A stretch of 58,941 nt of DNA from Dethiobacter alkaliphilus. Lineage in GTDB: Bacteria; Bacillota; Dethiobacteria; DTU022; UBA8154. The translations under genes were made by a program, and so were the position numbers. Below the pieces are notes generated by a model. The model was not told the origin of the DNA, did not search any database, and saw nothing but the letters and a program-made list of their open reading frames with translations. Shown here one piece after another: positions 17,911 to 32,900 of the stretch; position 1 is the stretch's first letter, and every line of letters begins with the position of its first letter. Where the stretch lies: the NCBI GenBank assembly GCA_016841605.1, contig JAENYV010000013.1, positions 51,372-110,312 of the forward strand, in the 5' to 3' direction.

Positions 17911-20900
17911 ATGAGAGTGCCGCGCTGGAGAAGAATAAAATGGGGTTTGAGCTGGACTTTATTAATTATCATGATCTTTACTACTATTGGCGATCTCGCG
18001 GCCCTCTCCCTGCCGGAGTATGTCCAAAAACCGGATGAGGCTTTTAATCTGTCAAATATAATCGCCTATGAGTCGAAAGGTACCGTCCAGGCCATGGAAG
18101 GGGACGGGGAAAAGGAAGAGGAAGGGACACTCCCCGGGGAGGAAGTTTCGGAGACGGAAGCTGCCGGTGTGGGTGACCATGTATACGCTGATGTTTCAGG
18201 GGAGGAGGGCCTTCCCCTGGATATAATGCCGGAGAAAGAGCCTGAGACTAATGTTGTCACTCCTGACAGCGGAACCGGACCGGAGGCGAGCGAGGTCCTT
18301 GCGGCAGATTTTTCCGGCGAGGAAATTCCTGAAATGTTGCAAGTCATGGAAGATGAGTCTTTCCAAAACAGTGATGCAACTACCGTTCCGGAAAGTGTTT
18401 ACGGGCAGGGAGAAGCCGAGGAGGCAACTACTGTCACGGAGAATGTCTACACCATTGCTCCCCCCACCGCCTCCCCGCTCCCCGGAATTTTTTACGAGCC
18501 GCTGCAGGTAACCCTCCGGAGTGAAACCGTGGGAGCTGCCGTATACTATACGCTGGACGGAAGCACACCTTGCCCGGCGAGCATAGCATATCGCGAACCG
18601 ATTGAGCTGGAAGAAACAAGGACAATTAAAGCAGTCAGTGTAAAGGAAGGGGTATCCGGTCCCGCAGCCGAATTCACCTACGAACTCTTTCTTTTCCGTC
18701 TTATGGATGAGGGGATAGAAACGATTGAGGTAAACAGTGAGACAAGCGGTTTACTGGAAGAAGGTACCGGGGAAAAATGGTACAGCTTTTCAGTGACGGA
18801 AAAAGCCGATTACCGCATAAAATGGCTTGACCCCGGGGACGGGCAAAAACTGGACTGGTTTAACGTTTATATCTATGATGCCGATGACAAGCGGTTAGCA
18901 GATGGGTATGTCGAGCAATGGCAAGAATTTTACTGCGAGCTGGAAGCAGGAGCGTACAAACTAAAAATTTCAAATCAATGGAATGAGGGCAATTTTAAGT
19001 TTGCTCTTAACCAGGTACCCGCTGCTCCGGTGGCTGATCCTGCTCCGGGCTTATATGGCGAAGGGCAGAGTGTTGTTTTAACTGCTGCCGGTGCCGATTT
19101 AGAAATATACTATACCACTGATTATAATGATCCGGATATCAACAGCAGCAAGTATACGGGCGAGCCCATCGTCATTTCCGAGACAACCACCGTAAGGGCT
19201 GTTGCCTGGGACGGGAACAATTACAGCCGGATTAAAGTGTTTTCTTATCGTATTTCTAATGATGTGATTGATCTTCCTGTGAGAGCGGGCAGCGGAGCTG
19301 ACGGAGCTGTAGAAGCAGAGATAACAGAGCAAGGAGCCGGCAACTGGTTTAAGTTTGAGGTTCCTGCCAACGGCAGATACGGCATTAAATTTTTCCCGGC
19401 AGAAATGCCCCGGGGCAATCTCTATTCTCTGAATTGTAATCTTTATGATGCTTCCCTGAAAGATCTAACTTCCGGATGGGCAGATTTAAACTCGGAGAAA
19501 TTAACAAGTATTTTCCCGGATCTCGGTTACAATTATGAGCCGGGAACCTATTATCTGGAGGTTTTCTCAGGCGGGTGGAATAATTACGGCAATTACCGCG
19601 CTAAGGTTTATCCCCTACCCTATCTGCCTGAAGGTTTGCCGGAGGAATGTGATATCAATAATGAACCCATTCAGTATAATGAAGCCATCCAGGTTACGCT
19701 GACCAGCGAGACTCCCGGTGCGGAAATTTACTACAGGCTGAATTGGGATGATGCCCCTGTTTTATATGAAGGCCCCATTACCTTAAACAGAAATGGAAAC
19801 CTGGAGGCTTATACCGTCAGCAATGGTATCTCCAGCGGTTGGAGATACTTCTACTATTATTTAAATACGCCTTCCCCTCCTGGGGCCGGCCTTGAAGCCG
19901 GCCGTTACCCGGCAGGTACGGAGATATCCTTAATTCCAGCGCAGCCTTCCGATGAGATTTTTTATACAACGGACGGCAGTGACCCGGCTGACAACGGTAT
20001 TTTATATACTGCTCCCTTTGTTTTGGAGAGCGATATGACCATACAGGCAGTGAGCAGAAGAAACGGGCTTTACAGCTATGCAGTTGAATATATTTATCAG
20101 ATAGGGGTTCCCAGCCCAACGGCCGGCCTTTCCCCGGGGAGCTACGAAGGGGCGCAAACCGTAACCCTGGCTTCTTCTCTTGAGGATGCCGTCATTTATT
20201 ACACCCTTGACGGCACGGTTCCTTCGGAGGAAAGTACACTCTATACGGGAGCAATTACAGTTGACAGAAATATACAGATCCGGGCTATCGCTGTTCACGA
20301 AGGGGAGACATCCCTGGAGGCAAGAGCTAATTATAGCCCCCCGGGTTTTAATTATCACATTGCAGATGCTGTCAGAATTTTGGAGTTGGGAAATAGTTAT
20401 GAGGGATATTTACCTTCCAGCTACAATGATGAATGGTTTACGTTTACAGTAGAGGCGGAGGGCAGCTATCGTCTGGTTACCTCCCCCAGTGCTGTCGGCG
20501 ATCAGGTTTCGTATACCACATTGACATTATACGATGAAGAGAAAAATATCCTGGAAGAGTTAATCCCCATTAATTATACTCATGCCGATTTTAGCAGATT
20601 TATGGAGGCTGGTGAATATTACCTGCGTGTTATAGGCAGGGACTCCTGGTACCGGGGACGCTACCAGCTGCAGGTTGGCATTAATGCGGCTCCGCCGGAG
20701 GCCTCTCTGCAGTCCGATACATATGCTGAAGTACAGGAGGTTAGCCTGGCAACCCCTGTGCCGGGAGCAAATATCTACTATACAATCGATGGCAGCGAAC
20801 CGACTGGGGAGAGCCTCCTTTATACTGACCCCATTACAGTAGATAAAAATATGCAGATCCGGGCAATTACCGTGCTGAATGATGTTGTATCCGAAGAGGC

Positions 20901-23900
20901 CAATGCTTTTGAAACTCCCAGGGGCTTTAACTATGAAATAAACGTCCCCAGACCTGTAGAGTTGAATACTGCTTATGAGGGCTACTTCCCCTTCAGTTAC
21001 GGTCAGGAGTGGTTTGAGTTTAAGCCGGCCCATGCCGGTCAGTATGAGTTTGATACATTATCAGCCGGCACTGACCAATTGTGGGGTGGGACAGATATAC
21101 AGGTGTTTGATGAGAATGACAATCTGAAGGGCAGTGTGGGGGACTATTCCTTTAATTACAGCTTAAAAGTCGACCTGCCGGCCGGAAAATATAAGGTTAA
21201 GATAACTCCCTATTATACCGGTTACAGGGGGAGATATGAATTTATCATCAAGGGCAACCCCCTGGCTCCGCCCACAGCCTCTCCGTCACCGGTTACCGGA
21301 GACGCTCCCTATGCGGAGAGTGTCTCTGTTCAACTCAGCTCGGCAGAAGCCGGCAATATTTACTATACAGTAGGAGAAAACGGCAATGCACCTGCCGACC
21401 CGACCAAAGAAAGCGCCCTGTTTGAAGACAGTAATCCCATTGTGCTGGATGAAGGCGGCAAGCATATCATCAAATCCTTCCTTGTTATTAATGAAGGAAT
21501 GGAGAATGAGGCTGCCAGCGATGTGGTTTCCTTTGAATACTGGGTAGATGTGCAGAAACCCCAGGTGACAAATGTCCAATATTTAAATTATTCCTGGTAT
21601 TCGGAGTTGTATGATAATCATATCTTTAATCAAACTGCCCAGTTTCGAGCTACTGCCGAAGATGATACGAAGGTGGCGGAAATCGTTTTCTCCTTATCGC
21701 CGGATGAGGGCGCCAGCTGGCAGGAAATAGGTTCGTATGAGTATGTGGACCAGTGGTCGGGAAGCATGAGCTGGGATACCGGCGGTGTAGAGGACGGAAC
21801 CTATCTATTAAAGGCCGCAGCCAAGGATGCCGCCGGACGTTGCGGTACGGAAGAGGATGAAATCAGGCTCATTACTATTAAAATAGACAACACGCCTCCC
21901 CCTGTACCGCAAGGCGTGATCTTGACTCCCCTTGAGGGCGGTTTGAAGCTTGAATGGGAAAGCGTTACCGAAGGCGACCCATATAATTACTACATATATA
22001 AAGGAACAGACACGGACAGCCTGGAATTTTTAACTTCAGTCTGGCATTCCAGTTACGATGAGACGCATTCCTATACGGACAATCTTACCTTTGCCGATGA
22101 TGTGGAATATTTTTATGCCGTTACTTCCAGAGATTATCTTTCCGGCGGATTATATAATGAGAGCGCTTTCAGCGCCATTGTCAGCGGAACTGCCCTGGAG
22201 GATGTTACTGCTCCGGAGATTACTTCCCTTAATCCCCAGGAAGGAGAGAGAATTAACAGCAACTACGGTATCTACATTCGAGCCAGTGATAATGCCGGTA
22301 TTAAATCCCTGCTGGCGGAGATAGCAGTTGACGGAAGTGACGACTATGCTGCCCTTTACGAAAACAATGATTATAGCTTGAATACCACTTCTATTTATCC
22401 TCCAAATCTGTATCCGGATGCCGCAACTTATACAGACGGGATGTATCTGCTGCGTGTGACGGTCACAGATTATAGCGGCAACAGCACCGTAGAGGAGCGT
22501 TTTTTTGAACTGGATAACACACCGCCGCCGGTGCCGGGGGGGCTCAACGCATGCAGTCAGCCCGGCCGGGTGGAGTTAAGCTGGGAGGCCTCCGCCGCGG
22601 ATGATCTGCTCAGGTATGAGGTTTTTCGTGTCGCGGCAGGCGGTACCTTCTCTTCCTGGAGCTGGAGAAATATTGATGCCGGGACAACAGAAACTGTAGA
22701 TTACACTGTCAATGAAATAGGTACAGAATTTTCTTATAAAATCCGCGCCCTAGATACAGCGGAAAATTACAGCGATTTTACAGACGTGGTAAACGGCAGC
22801 AAACAGGAATACGAACCCTACGTCACTGTTGAGCCGGCAGGCTTGATGCCGGGGCAGCAGCTTACCATTAGCGCTGTGGGCTTCAGGCCCGGAGAATATA
22901 TTTATTTCTATCTCGACGATAACACCAGCTACTTTAGCGGAGGCTATGCCGACAGTACCGGATTCAGGACTATTACTTACTCTATTCCAGCGAACATCAC
23001 CGGTACCCATTCCTTTAAAGCAAAAGGGTATACCTCCGATCTTTTCGCGGTCCGCTATTACACCATCGGCAGTTTCGATCCCACCCTGGAGGTAATTCCT
23101 GCCGGAGCCATGGCCGGCCAGAAGGTGGATCTCATTGCCGCAGGGTTTGCTCCCAATGAAAGAATCTACTTTTACAGGGATGGGACATCCGTATCCACCA
23201 GCTGGTCGAACTATGCCGATGACAATGGCAGTTTTACTTATAGCGACTATACCATACCCGACGGTTTAAGCGGGGTGGTGGTTTTCAAGGCTGTCGGTCA
23301 GTCTTCGGGGCTGGAAGCAGTTGTTTCTTATAGTCTTGCCTGGGTCGAGCCTACCCTGGAAATAGTGCCTGCCGGGGCTATGGCCGGAGATAAAATAGAT
23401 CTCATTGCCAGAGGTTTTCAGCCCGGAGAGAGGGTTTATTTTTACCGGGATGGCCAGGGTATTTCCACAAGCTGGAATAATCTGGCCGATGATAATGGTG
23501 ATTTCACCCTTGCCGATTATGCCATCCCTCACACCGCGAGCGGTTTGCTGGTTTTCAAAGCCGCAGGCCAGTCATCGGGGCTGCAGGCTGCCGTCTCCTA
23601 CCATGTGCCCGCCAGGACTCCGACCCTGGAGATTGCCCCTCCCGGTGCCGGGGAGAATGAAACGGTAAATCTGGTGGCCGGAGGCTTTTCCCCGGGAGAA
23701 AATGTATCTTTCTACAGGGATAATGCACGATTATCCTGGGGCATCGCTGCCAATGAAGATGGTGATTATGTCTTCAGCCACAACATTCCCAGCGGTAGCA
23801 GCGGCCTGGTTGTTTTCAGAGCCGCAGGCAATTCATCAGGGCTGGAAGCAACCGCCTCCTACCTGGTTGTGCCGCGGGAACCTTCTTTAATTGTCAATGC

Positions 23901-26900
23901 GGAGAATCCGCAACAGGGGGACAGCGTAAGCCTGACAGCCTTTGGTTTCAGACCCGGGGAAACCGTCAATTTTTATGGGGCAAATTCTTATTTTGACTGG
24001 TGTCAAGCTGATGAGAGCGGCTCCGCTGTCAGTTCCAACAGAACGCTGGCACAGGTGCCCTATTACTTCTATGCCCGGGGTTCCGGCAGCAGCTCTTATG
24101 CTGCCACTATTGTCGGAGATCCCCTGCCTCTGGACCTGGAGCTGAACCTGCCGACTTTAACGGTCGCGCCCGGTAGCCTGCTCAGCGGGACGGCTGCCGG
24201 CTTTGACGGCAACGAAGCAGTTCACGTTTACCTGGGTCCCGGGCGAATTGCCGCGGGCAGTGCCTCTTATGACAGTGAAGGGGATAATTATAAATACGAA
24301 TTTGATTATACAATACCCGGAAATATTGAGCCGGGAACTTACACGCTCCAGGTAATCGGAGCAGCCAGCGCTTCCAGGGTAACCTCCACCGTCACCGTCA
24401 CCTCTCTTGCCCCGCAGGTCTCCATTAATAAGGAAGACGGCGAAGAGGACCCGGTGCAGCGGGCGGCGGGGAGCAGTATGGGCATCAAAGCGGAGGGCTT
24501 TATCCCGGGTGAGAGCGTGCGTATCCATGTGGGCAACAAATTGGTTACAGCTGCCGCCGGAGAGACGACGGACAGCGAGGGGAGCAGGGAATTTACTTAT
24601 GACATCCCTGTGAACAGCCTGCCGGGGACAGTGACCGTAACAGCAACGGGTCTCTCATCAGGCGCCGTCGCTTCCACCACTTTTGTTATCACTTCTCTTG
24701 CGCAGTCCGTTACAGCGGATCAGGAGACAGTCCGTCCGGGAACAACCGTGGAGCTGAGCATCAGCGGCTTTACAGCGGGTGAAACCCTGGAATACTTTTT
24801 TAACAACAAGACCGTCACACCGGAGGGGACGGCCGATGAAACGGGTGCTGCAACCTGCAGCTATACGCTTCCCCATACCCTGCCCGCGGGAGAGTACAGC
24901 TTTGTGGTGACCGGGGAGACTTCCAGGAGGCAGGCAGTAGTAGCCCTGACCGTAATAGAGCTGCTGCCCTCCCTGCATGTTTTCCCTGATGAGCTTTCCG
25001 CCGGGGAGACGGTAAGCATCGCGGTGGAAGGTTTCGCCGCGTCAGAAGAGATAAAGATCTACCTTGATAATAAGGAAATTACCGCCAACATTTTGGGCAA
25101 CAGAATTACAGATGCGGACGGCAGTATTAACGGCAGCGGCAGTATGAGCTATACCCTGCACGGGAACCTGGCACCGGGGAGTCACACTTTCACCGCCCTG
25201 GGTTCCTTGAGCAACCGGACCGCGGCGCTTGGCTATACGGCTCTGGAGATCGGGCCAACCCTCATGGCCCGGGGGCCGGGAGATACAGCGGAGGGTACCA
25301 TCGGGACAGAGGTTGCGCTCCGGGGGCTGCGCCTTCCGGAAAACAAGACGGTGCGTCTCTATTTCGATCAGCAGGAGGTCGCCCTCCAGCCCGAAAATAA
25401 CAGCACCGACAGTTCAGGAGAATTTAACTGTGTGTATCTCATTCCGGCAGATACCTCCCACGGGATGCATCAGTTTACCATTACTGTGGCAGATCCCTCC
25501 CTGGGGGCTCAGTCGGCATCAACCGGTTTCTATGTGGATACCGAGCCCCCTGGCCCGGTCATTCTCTCCCTTAGCGCCATCCCCAGAAGAATCAATCTCT
25601 CCTGGAGCGAGGCAATAGCAACGGATTTTGATCACTATAAAGTGTATCGCCGGGAGGGTGAGGAAGACTTTCAGCTCGTCGCGGGAGAGGGAGGAAGCCT
25701 GAAAACCGCCTCTCTTGTGCAGCTTTACGGAGAAGTGTCGGCCGGGGTCGCCTACACCTATACCGTAACTGCCGTGGATCGTTTCGGCAATGAAAGTGTC
25801 CTCTCCAACCAGCATGTTGTTACCCTGCCGCCGGATGTGCTTCCAGCGGAGATTACCAGTTTCAGTCCTTCCTCCAACACCTGGGTGCGGGGAGAAAGAA
25901 ATATTGTCGTCTATATGAGGGATAACCAGCAGGTACAGGAGCTGAAACTGGAATATTCCGCAGACCAGGGGACAACATGGCATGATGTGCAGCAAATCCA
26001 GCCCGTTTACCTCTATGAATCAGGTAATCTGGCCTACTGGCAAAGTACTTACACCTGGAACACCCTGGCAACCGACGGGGCAGGTGAACTCCTCTTCCCG
26101 GACGGAGCATACCGTTTCCGGGCTACCGCGTTTGACGGGGCGGGGAATGCCGGCACCTCACAGCTCAGGGATTACCGGGTTAAAAATATTCCGCCCTCTG
26201 CCCCCCCAAACGTAACCGTAGCTTCTTCCCCCTTCTCCCTGGAGCTCAGCTGGCAGGCACCGGAGGAAGAACTGAGCTATTACCGGGTTTTCGCGGGCAG
26301 CAGTCCCGATGACCTTGCCTTCTGGAGGTATGAATACAGCTCTGCGTCTGTAGTGTCCACCGTCTATGACGGTGTGGCCCTGGGGGAAACGATCTACTTC
26401 GCTCTCAGAGCGGTGGACCGGGCCGGGAATGAAGGGCCGCTTTCAGAGACCGTATCCGGGACCGGCATGGAAGACACGGAAGCGCCGGTGATCACGCTCT
26501 TAACACCGGCCCAGGGAACCAGAACAGGCGGCAATGTGGGCATTCAGGCCCGCGGGACTGATGATACCGCCATTACAAAATATCACTTTTTCTATGCACC
26601 CGCAGAGAGCGGCGCGTGGGAGGAAATCGGAGAGACGGCTCCGTCATACTGGTCTTCCGATAAGAGTTACCGGGGCGGTTTTACCTGGGATACGTCAGCT
26701 GCGGCTTTGAACGGAAGCTACCGGCTCCGGGCCGTGGCCGAGGACCGGGGTGGCAATACAGGCGAACAGGTCAATATTATTACCCTGGATAATCTGCCTC
26801 CGCCGGTGCCTGTCAATCTGCAGGCTGCTGCGGACTCAGGAAGGGTAAACCTTTCCTGGGAGCCTGTCTCTGATCCCTTCCTGCTCCATTATCTCCTTTA

Positions 26901-29900
26901 CAGAAGCGCTGACGGGGGAGAGAACTATACATTAATCAATACGTGTGCCGCCAATCAGACGGCCTATACAGATTTTAACGTGGAGTACGGCACCGCCTAT
27001 ACCTATGCCGTCTCCTCCAGGGATGATTTAAATAATGCGAGTGCCAAATCAGACCCGGTATTGATCAGCACTTTCGGCTATACTCCTGCGGTAACCCTTC
27101 AGCCGGAGACAGCCGTACCGGGGACCACCTTTACATTTTCCGTACAGGGCTTCAGGCCCAATGAATGGATCTACCTGTATATTGACGGTGATACGTACTG
27201 CACCTCAGCCTGGATGAACGAAAGCGGAGCAGCCGTTTTTACCTGGCATTATGCGCGCCATGTCTCTCCGGGCAGCCATACCTTTAAGCTGCAGGGACAG
27301 ACCAGCGGTGCTGCCGCGGAGGCGGTCTTTACGGCGGATGTGCCCCTGCCCGGCGTTCCTTTGCATTTGACTGCTGCTGCAGGAGCAAAGGAGATAAACC
27401 TCTCCTGGGATGCTCCGGCGACAGGACCTTCTGTCCATCACTACCGCATCTATCGCCAGGCTCCGGAAGAAACGGAACCCGCGCTGGTGGCTGCCGACAT
27501 CCGCTCGCGCAGCTGGAAGGACACGGATGTTGCCCCGGGAGTGGAATATACTTATCATCTTTCCGCGGTAGACAGCTACGGCAATGAAGGCCCCCTTTCC
27601 AACACAGGAGACGACGAACTGATCAAGGCTGCAGCGCTGGCCGATACGGAAAAACCGCAGCTCAGCAACTTCCAGGCCCTCCGTTCGGGCGACAATCTGC
27701 GCCTGAGCGTCATGGTGAGGGATAATGTGAGCGTGGCCGGTGTGAACTTCTCCTACCGGTTGGCGGGGGAAGAAGAGTGGAATGAAATCACCATTCTCCC
27801 GGTGAACAGCGGCCGTGACGTTAACGCGTATCCCTATTACGATTGGGATACCTCCGGCCTGGAGAACGGACAATATGCCCTGCAGGCGGTCGCCGCGGAT
27901 ACCGCAGGGAATACAAGCGACCCTGCTGCCCTGCAGGCGGAGATCCGCGCCTTTAATCCCAACGCCCCGGTGAGCATCAATGCCGTGGCCGGGCAGCTGC
28001 GGGTTGATGTAACCTGGGCTGCGGTGGATGACAGTGAATTTGATATGTATCGCCTTTACCGCAGTGTTGGCGACCGCGCTTATGAGCTGATCAGGGCCAC
28101 TAACCTGCGTTCCTTTGCCGATATGAATGTGGAGATGGAGAAAAGCTATACCTATAAGGTAACCGCGGTGGATAAATTCAGCCATGAAAGCGAGGGAGCC
28201 GTCAGCCAAAAAGTTCAGGCCCTGGCCGATAGTACGCCGCCGGTTATCGACAGATTAATTCCCGCGGATGGAAGCAGGTTCAGGGGTAGTGTCAATATCA
28301 GCGTTATTGCCACAGACAATGTGGCGGTGAATAATATTGAGGTCCTTTACGGGCTGGAAAGCACAAACAATGATACCGGCTGGATCACTCTGGGAAGCGG
28401 CACTTCGGGCACTGTTGTCTGGGATACCGCGGCTACCGTTCCTGACGGAAGCTACCGGCTTAAGGCTGTTGCTGCAGACAGCTCCGGCAACGAGGCACAA
28501 AAAATTGTCACCTATACGGTGGATAATACACCGCCTTCTGCACCCCTACTGTCAGGCTCAGCGGGAGAACTGCTGGTTTCCCTCTCGTGGGTGCCCCAGA
28601 CTGTGGCGGAAGATTTTGACCACTACCGGGTCTACAGAAAAATTTCCGGAGCAGATGATTTTGCATTGCTCTGTGAAACCGAAAATACAAACTACAATGA
28701 CAGAAACGCCCCTGCGGAGACGGATAGCAGTTATGCACTTACAGCAGTGGATAAACTGGGTAATGAGAGCGCCTACTCCAATACAATAGCAGCGAGGCCG
28801 GGTGCAGATATTACTCCGCCGCAGATCCGGCTCTTTACACCTCAGGAAAATACCGCGCTGCGCGGAGAAGCAACTCTCACCGCCGGGGCCATTGATAATG
28901 TGGGCGTTGTTTCCTACAGATTTGAATATCGCCCGTTAGAGGAAGATGAAATGCTTCCGGGCGAGGGCAATGCCTGGATCCCCATCGCGGAAGTAAGCGG
29001 CTCCGGGTCCGCGCAGACTGAAGTATCGATGGACTGGAACACCCTGGAGATCGGAGCCGGGGGGATCGTCCTTTATCCCGACGGCCAGTATCAGGTCCGT
29101 ACAGTGGCGCTCGATGCTGCCGGCAATACCGCTCAGCAGGTCCAGTCCTATCTTATTGCCAACGACCCGCCTTCAGCGCCCGGGGATCTGCGGGTGGATG
29201 CCGGCGAGTGGCAGCTCATCGTCAGCTGGGCACCCGTGGTGCGTTCCGATTTCAGCCATTACGCGGTCTACCGCAAGGAGGTCAGTGAAGATACTGCAGG
29301 TCCGTATGAAAAGGTGGTCGATTACACCACCTCCAATCTCTTTATTGACCGGATGCGTGATCCTCAGCTTAAATATTATTATCAGGTAACCGTGGTTAAT
29401 GACCTGGGCAGGGAGAGCCGGAGGTCCACTGATTATTCCCAGTGTGATCCCTCCGAGCTTCCGGAGAATATCAATACAAATTCTCTTCCCCAGACCAGCA
29501 ATCCCATTGTCCTGGATGTGGACCCGGCCGAATTTGCCCGTTTTAACAGCACTCTGGACCTCAAAGCTTATATCAGCGATCTCGTCGGTATTGAGGAAGT
29601 GATCTATGCCTATGCCTTCCTGGGTTCATCCGCTTTTGCCGAGCCGACCGGCGAGGAGATTTACCATGAAATCGGCAGGGATGAGGATCCGCAGCTTCCA
29701 AGCGGCAGCGCCGTAGACCGCTGGATCGACGACTGGCTGGACCAGATTGAGGGAATTTCCAGCGGTTACGTTTTGAGCCGCGCGGACTATATCTCCGCCA
29801 TGACCTGGGACGCTTCAGCCCTCTCTCCCGGGACCTATGCCGTGAAGGTGGCGGCTGTAAACAAGGGCAACAGGGAGAGTGCGCTGATTAAAAGATTTGT

Positions 29901-32900
29901 GATTGACCGTACCGCACCGCCTGCTCCGGCTGATTTAACGGTCAGCGATCCCAAAAGCGGGGGAGAACTGAGTATCAGCTGGCAACAGAGCAGCGCCCAG
30001 GATGTGGATCATTATGGAGTATACCGCTCGGAGACCAATGGCGGCCCCTATAACCTGATCGACACCACCAAGGCCCAGGTTTTCAGAGACCTGGGGCCGG
30101 TAGACGAGACAACATACTACTATGTGGTCAATGCCGTGGATGAAGCCGGCAACAGCAGCCCTTACTCCGACCAGGCCGCGGGTATCCCCACGGCTCAGAG
30201 TGATTTGGCTGTTACCGGTATAAGCTCCGAGCCCGCGGCCCCGGTTTACGGGCAGCAGTCCAAAATAATCGCCCAGCTCACCAACTCCGGTTATGCCAGG
30301 GCTCAGGGTATTGTGGAGTTTTTTGCCAGAGAGGCCGATGCTGTTGTTGATTGGCAGTCCATCGGCAGCAGTAATCCTCTTGCGCTGAACAGCTTTGCCT
30401 CCGGGACGGCCCAGATCACCTGGACTCCTCCCCTGGAGATGAGCAGCCCGATCCAGATCAGGGCGGTGGTAAGCACTTCCGCCGGAACAACAGATCTTGA
30501 TGACGGGAACAATGCATATACGCAGCAGTTCCGCCTGAACAGGCCTCCTGCGGCGGATATGGATTTTTCCACTACCGTTTTTTCAGGGGATACGGTTACC
30601 TTTAACGGGGCCTCTACCCCTCAGAAGATGCTTTCGACAGATATTGACGGCTATATCGCGGCCTTCAAGTGGGATATGGGGGACGGCACTCAGAGGGATG
30701 GTTCCCAGGTGAACTATCAATACCAGCTTCCCGGAACATACACCGTTACTCTTACAGTGACGGATAACGACGGCGCCTCCCACTTAGTCAGCAGGGAAAT
30801 AGAGGTCTCCGATAACCGTTCCGATCTGACCGTTTCCGAGATTAAGTGGTCTCCCCAGGATCCTGCGGAAAATGATGTGGTGCAGATTACTGCTAACATC
30901 GCCAATACAGGTAAAGGGCCCACAACCATGGGCTTCCTCACCGGTTTTTATATTGACAACCAGTACATGGGCTACACCCGGGTGGATGATTTGATCGGAG
31001 CCGGTGAAAGTATTAACGTCAGCTTCAACTGGGTGGCTGCTCCGGGGATTCATGTGGTGCGGGTGGTGGCCAACGATATCCTGGATAATTTAAAAGAAAT
31101 CTCCCGGGACAATAACAGCGCCACTGCCGCGATGACCACCCAGCAGGTGAACTTCCCCGATCTTCAGGTGGACTCTGTGACCTGGTCACCCGACAGCCTG
31201 GACCTGGAGAGCCAGAGCCCCTTTGTTTACCGGGCTTCTGTTTCCAACCAGGGAACGGCCCGTGCGGAGAGGTTTAACGTTTCCCTCTATATGGACGGTA
31301 CCTACACAGCCAGGCAGCATGTCAACCTGCTGGAGGCCGGCGAGGAGATTACTCTTACCTTTGCCTCGGCACCCCAAGCCGGTTCGCGGACAATTACGGT
31401 CAGGGCCGATGATCCGGACCCAGCCCTGGTGGAGCTGAACCTGGATAACAATCACAAAACAGTGGTCACCCCTGACTTTCGTGTGGCCTATCCCAGCCTT
31501 TCTCTGGCCCCCATCACCTGGCGGCCGGTGGAGACCTCCCTGACCGAGGGGACCTCCTTAACTTTTGAATCGAAGATCACCAACACAGGCCTTGTGAATA
31601 TAACCCAGCGTTTCTCCGTGCAGCTTATTGTCGACGGCAACGTTTTCAAAACCATCAATATCGACAAACTTTCAGCCGGTGAAGAAAGGGAGATCTGGGA
31701 GCGCTGGCCCGTCCTGCCCGGCTCCCATACCGCGGCCTTTCTGGCCGATCCGGAGGGAACGGTCACCGGTCAGGTCTACGGCGCGCGCGTCGAAGCACAG
31801 GTGCCCACCTTGCGGGTTATCTATCCTGATCTGCATATTTCTGATCTTACCTGGTCGCCGCAGCCTTTGGAATACAAGAAGACGGTCACCTTTATTGCTC
31901 ATGTCAGTAATCAGAGCGTCACCTCCATCTTCCAGAGATTTCACGTGGGTCTGAATGTAAATGGGGAAAGGGTGGCCAATACGAGGGTGGACGGTATGCG
32001 CGGCCACAGCACTGCTGTGGTGCCCCTGACCTGGACTCCCGACATAGTGGGCCAGGTGGAGGTGGAAATTGTCGTGGACAGCTTCAACGAACTGCGCCTG
32101 GAACCGCTCCGCGACGGTGTGGAGCGCGTGAGGAAAGAGACTTTACAGATCTATGACAGCATGATCATGGAGACCAAACCCAACAAGGATGATGAAGACA
32201 GCGAGATGCTGGCCGCTCTCTACGCTTCGACGGATATGTTTATCCCCCTGGAGGCCAGGGTGTACATGGGCAGCAACCCTGCTCAGTTGCTGGGTCCGGA
32301 AAGCAATGTGAGCGTCTGTTACCTGCTGCAGAAGGGAGCAAGCGTCGCCGCACAGGGCGAAATCGGCTTCAATCCGGCCACGCGCAAATTTACCGGTCAG
32401 ATACCCATCGCCTCCCTGGAGAGCGGCGGCTATATCTTGACCATCTCTGAGGGCGGCGGCAGCCTCTTGCAGGAGACGGTGAATCTTCTGATCATCCAGG
32501 ACACTATCGCCACTATCTCCACCGCTAAGCAAAGCTACCAGTACCGGGAGATGGTGCGCATCAGCGGAAAGTTTACCTTCCTGGACGGAACCCCCATGGC
32601 GGATGAGCGGGTAGCCCTGGACATTCACCTGGCCCCCCGCAAGGAGCCCCCTTATGCCGTGGCTAAAAACGAATACGGGGAAGATTACTTTATCGAGTGG
32701 GAAGCCCAGAGCTTCAGATTTGTCACCACCGATGCCCAGGGCCGCTTTGCATACAATTTTATGCCTCCCGTGGGAGCGGCCGGGGAGTGGTCGGTGAGCG
32801 CCTATGCTTTCCAGAGGCTGCTGGGCAATGCGGCCACGACCAAGTTTACCGTCTGGGGGATGACCGCGGATCCCTCAGCCCTGAACCTGACGGCTACCAA

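Noticed and set aside
27205-28209. Minus-strand open frame of 334 codons inside the giant gene
   Set aside because: It is antisense to Fn3/Ig repeats in a GC-rich gene, where such shadows are expected; it has no start signal and no recognisable motif.
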